A program made the translations under genes and the position numbers. A stretch of 64,000 bases of DNA from Deltaproteobacteria bacterium. Its GTDB lineage: Bacteria > Myxococcota > Kuafuiibacteriia > Kuafuiibacteriales > Kuafuiibacteriaceae. The stretch spans positions 4,392,001 to 4,456,000 of the forward strand of contig JADJBV010000001.1 of assembly GCA_016703535.1 (NCBI GenBank), written 5' to 3'. The notes below the pieces were generated by a model. That model was not told the origin of the DNA. It saw only the letters and a program-made list of their open reading frames with translations, and made no database searches. Below, one piece after another: positions 61,775 to 64,000 of the stretch. Numbering within the stretch: position 1 is the first letter of the stretch; every line of letters begins with the position of its first letter.

Positions 61775-63055
61775 TCATGCGGCGTTGGGATGCGCGGATT
61801 CGGCCCGGAGTCTCCCACGGGGGGTGTGGAAGATCAGGCCGCGGCTCGGGGTGGCCTCGATGCCCAAATAACCTTCGTGGTGCAGGCGGTGGTGGGTGCT
61901 GCAGAGGGTGATCAGGTTGTCGGGGGTGTTGGGGCCTCCGTCTTTGGGCTTTTGGAGGTGGTGGAGATCGATGAACAGGTGGCGCGTGCAGCCGGGCACG
62001 ACGCAGCGGTGGTGATCTCGGGCCAAGACCAGGCGACGGAGCTTGGGGGTGACCGAGTGGAGGTGGAGGCCCAAGGCGGCGGAGGTCTCTTTGAGCACCG
62101 CACCCAGGCCGCCGCGGCGGAGCAGCTCGGCCAGGGCCGCGCGAGGGGAGTCCACATTGAATCCTACGCCCTCGCGGGGGCTCCGACCCACGTGGGTCAA
62201 TGGCGCCTCGGCACCCTGGCCCGGACTTCCTTGGGTGGATTGTACCCCGGGACTTTCGGACTCACCCACGCGGGTCGGCCGCGCCTCGGCCCCTTTCGAC
62301 AACGCCGGCGCCTCGGATGGCGTCAGGCCCACCAGCTCCGGATCACAGAGCGCGCAGTCCCGGACCGCGTCGGACACCGGCAGCACTTCGCCCGCGACGG
62401 GCCGGTGGGCCGACCGGCACTCGGCGCACAAGGTCAGGCTCACCTGGTAGCCGGCGCCCTCCTCGAGGTTCCGCTTTGGCCCGAGGAAGTCCTCGCACAT
62501 GAACGCCAAGACCGCGCCGTCGGTGGCTTCGGGCCCCAGGATCCGGCGGGCCCGGGCCAGGGCCTCCACGGTGGTGGCCCGTTGATCGCTGGTCTGGACG
62601 AACACCGCCCGATGTTGAGCGAGCAGCGGATCGGGCGGCGCCTCGGGACCGTCGCCCGGGCGGCGCCCCGAGACCAGGCCCTCGAGCGCTCGGAGGTTCT
62701 TGCCTGCGGACGCCTCGAGCCACGCGGCCTCGGTGTCAGGCGTGGCCACTCGACTCAGCTCCCGCACCGCACTCCACGACCGGCTGCCGGTGACCAAGGC
62801 CCTCCGCAGCAGGGGCAAGGCTTCGAGGGCCTCGGCCACCGACGCCCGCTCCTTGGCCAAGCGCGGGGTCACGCCCAAACGCGCCGCCACGTAGTCCCCA
62901 AAAGCCGCGAAGCCGAAGTGGCGGTGCACCCGAGCCCGTTGGGCCAAGAGGAGCCAGCGACCCAGCTCTTCGTCGAGGGCCCCTTGGCGCTGCACCAAGT
63001 CGACGATAACTTCATCGATCTGGGCCGGAGTCTTGGGCTCAGGGCCTACTTTCAT
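61775..63055 (-). CDS. HNH endonuclease-like protein (DUF222-type N-terminal region)
   Basis: About 426 aa from the ATG at 63053-63055 (MKVGPEPKTPAQIDEV); an open frame extends to 63205 but looks non-coding. The N-terminal half is helical (RQGALDEELGRWLLLAQRAR, then AARLGVTPRLAKERASVAEA), as in DUF222/'13E12 repeat' proteins. A variable low-complexity middle follows. Near the C-terminus is an HNH domain: RDHHRCVVPGC, FIDLHHLQKPKDGG, DNLITLCSTHHRLHHEG. Such proteins are common, often multi-copy, in Actinobacteria and Myxococcota; their biological role is poorly known. Confidence 0.82.
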   Translation of the reverse strand: MKVGPEPKTPAQIDEVIVDLVQRQGALDEELGRWLLLAQRARVHRHFGFAAFGDYVAARLGVTPRLAKERASVAEALEALPLLRRALVTGSRSWSAVRELSRVATPDTEAAWLEASAGKNLRALEGLVSGRRPGDGPEAPPDPLLAQHRAVFVQTSDQRATTVEALARARRILGPEATDGAVLAFMCEDFLGPKRNLEEGAGYQVSLTLCAECRSAHRPVAGEVLPVSDAVRDCALCDPELVGLTPSEAPALSKGAEARPTRVGESESPGVQSTQGSPGQGAEAPLTHVGRSPREGVGFNVDSPRAALAELLRRGGLGAVLKETSAALGLHLHSVTPKLRRLVLARDHHRCVVPGCTRHLFIDLHHLQKPKDGGPNTPDNLITLCSTHHRLHHEGYLGIEATPSRGLIFHTPRGRLRAESAHPNAA

Positions 63056-63702
63056 GCTCAACTCATAACTCACTCGCCTCAGTCGTCTTTCGTGCGCGTG
63101 TCGGCGATCGAGATCCAGCGCTGCGCCCGCAGCGCCGTATCGGACCTGAGCTTGGCGGACGGTCGTTGCTCGGCGTTTTTGTCCAACGAAGATGCGATGA
63201 CGCAACAGAGGGCCGGGACCACGCCCTCAAATCCGTCAACCAGAATCGCCGAACGAAATGGCGCCGACCTCGCGGACCGAACCCGCGGGCCGATCTCGGC
63301 TCGTCCCTGCCGCCGGGGGGGGCCGACGTTCGGGTCGGAGACGCCGGCGAACGTCCGGACTTGGTCGACGGCACCCTCGCGAGTGCAGGCCCGCGAGCAG
63401 GGGCCCCCCGCGTCGCTTCGGGGACGAGGGAGCGCGCCCAAGACGGCCGGATCGTTCACGGCAACACCATCGACTCGTTCAGTACGGCGACTTACGGCGA
63501 TCACCTGGGCCGGTTCGGGCGATGTCCACCCTGGCACCGCCTCCGCGGGTCGCTCGTGGCCCGCCCAGGACCTTGGACTGACGCGCGTCGGTGATGCGGG
63601 CCCCTACTCGGCCCTGGTCGCGGAGGTCCCGGGCTGGGCCGGCGCCAGGCGGGCCTCGGTCGAAGGCCCCGGATTCCACTGCAAACACTCCGGACCGCTT
63701 GG
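63056..63702. other. non-coding or degenerate stretch
   Basis: About 650 bp in which overlapping open frames exist on both strands, but none has convincing composition, a ribosome site or a recognisable domain. It may contain the promoter of the gene that starts in the repeat tract. Confidence 0.4.
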
Positions 63703-64000
63703 GCGATGGCTTGGGACCTCCACGGGACGGTCCGGACTGCCTCCGAGATGTCCCAAGCCTTCCGAGACACGGTCCAGACTGCCTCCGAGATGTCCCAAGC
63801 CTTCCGCGACACGGTCCAGACTACCTCTGAGATGTCCCAAGCCTTCCGCGACACGGTCCAGACTACCTCTGAGATGTCCCAAGCCTTCCGAGACACGGTC
63901 CAGACTGCCTCCGAGATGTCCCAAGCCTTCCGCGACACGGTCCGGACTGCCTCTGAGATGTCCCAAGCCTTCCGCGACGCGGTCCAGACAACCTCTGAGA
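63703..64000 (+). repeat. 42-bp tandem repeat, runs out of window
   Basis: Units begin GAGATGTCCC at 63745, 63787, 63829, 63871, 63913, 63955 and 63997, i.e. exact 42-bp spacing, six full copies and the start of a seventh, with a degenerate unit before the first. Differences between units are few (e.g. CGCGAC/CGAGAC, ACCTCT/GCCTCC). Confidence 0.95.
63706..64000 (+). CDS. partial ORF encoding a 14-residue repeat protein
   Basis: From the ATG at 63706 the plus-strand frame stays open to the window end: MAWDLHGTVRTAS, then repeats of EMSQAFRDTVQTTS (with A/T and Q/R variation). The 14-residue period is two heptads, so an amphipathic helix or coiled coil is plausible. Both minus-strand frames that cross it are also open, so the coding strand is not certain. 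Confidence 0.45.
   Translation, partial: MAWDLHGTVRTASEMSQAFRDTVQTASEMSQAFRDTVQTTSEMSQAFRDTVQTTSEMSQAFRDTVQTASEMSQAFRDTVRTASEMSQAFRDAVQTTSE

Noticed and set aside
63745..64000. CRISPR array at the window end
   Set aside because: The 42-bp units are contiguous with no unique spacers, and no cas genes are near.

Overview
The window is about 64 kb of GC-rich bacterial DNA. Its content (Cys-rich lipoproteins, a thrombospondin-type-3 repeat protein, a large RHS locus, many insertion sequences) suggests a Myxococcota or similar delta-proteobacterial lineage. That is an inference from gene content; there is no rRNA or other marker gene here. No tRNA, rRNA or CRISPR array was seen.

Left part (1-13876) is ordinary chromosome. 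It has the end of a glycosidase-like lipoprotein, a minus-strand cluster (ammonium transporter, unknown protein, HAD-UbiA prenyltransferase, GT39-type glycosyltransferase), a minus-strand operon of secreted proteins (an 807-aa lipoprotein and two tandem CxxCH plus beta-propeller lipoproteins), and a plus-strand polysaccharide operon (methyltransferase, polysaccharide deacetylase, GT4 glycosyltransferase).

The centre (14076-57428) is the main feature. A secreted beta-helix/thrombospondin-repeat protein is followed after 18 nt by one full-length 1780-aa RHS lipoprotein (U1). U1 has an N-terminal C39-like peptidase domain and a JAB-like C-terminal domain, and its stop overlaps the start of a lipoprotein that is a candidate immunity gene. 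Downstream, in the same orientation, are seven more cassettes (U2-U8). Each lacks the first ~800 codons of U1 but keeps about 1-2.1 kb of nearly identical YD-repeat core. Each then ends in a different C-terminal domain and is followed at once by a different small ORF, often with ATGA/GTGA overlap. This looks like one expression locus followed by a reservoir of C-terminal toxin/immunity cassettes that could be recombined into it. Three tails (U3, U4, U7) share an unusual plan: hydrophobic segment, Pro-rich linker, Cys-rich domain.

Three cassettes are interrupted by complete insertion sequences. Two are IS66-type copies in opposite orientation (24181-26560, 52523-54902) and one is IS21-type (33875-37228). 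All have intact inverted repeats and 8-bp target duplications, and in all three cases the cassette frame would be restored by precise removal. A fourth, integrase-type transposon (transposase 46612-47880) has left decayed relics of its end at several cassette junctions.

Right part (56736-64000) is a decaying edge: RHS crumbs, an internally deleted transposase, a small minus-strand operon with a DUF3368-type toxin-antitoxin pair (toxin frameshifted), an unusual convergent hicB/hicA pair (hicA frameshifted), an HNH endonuclease-like protein, and at the very end a 42-bp tandem repeat that runs out of the window.
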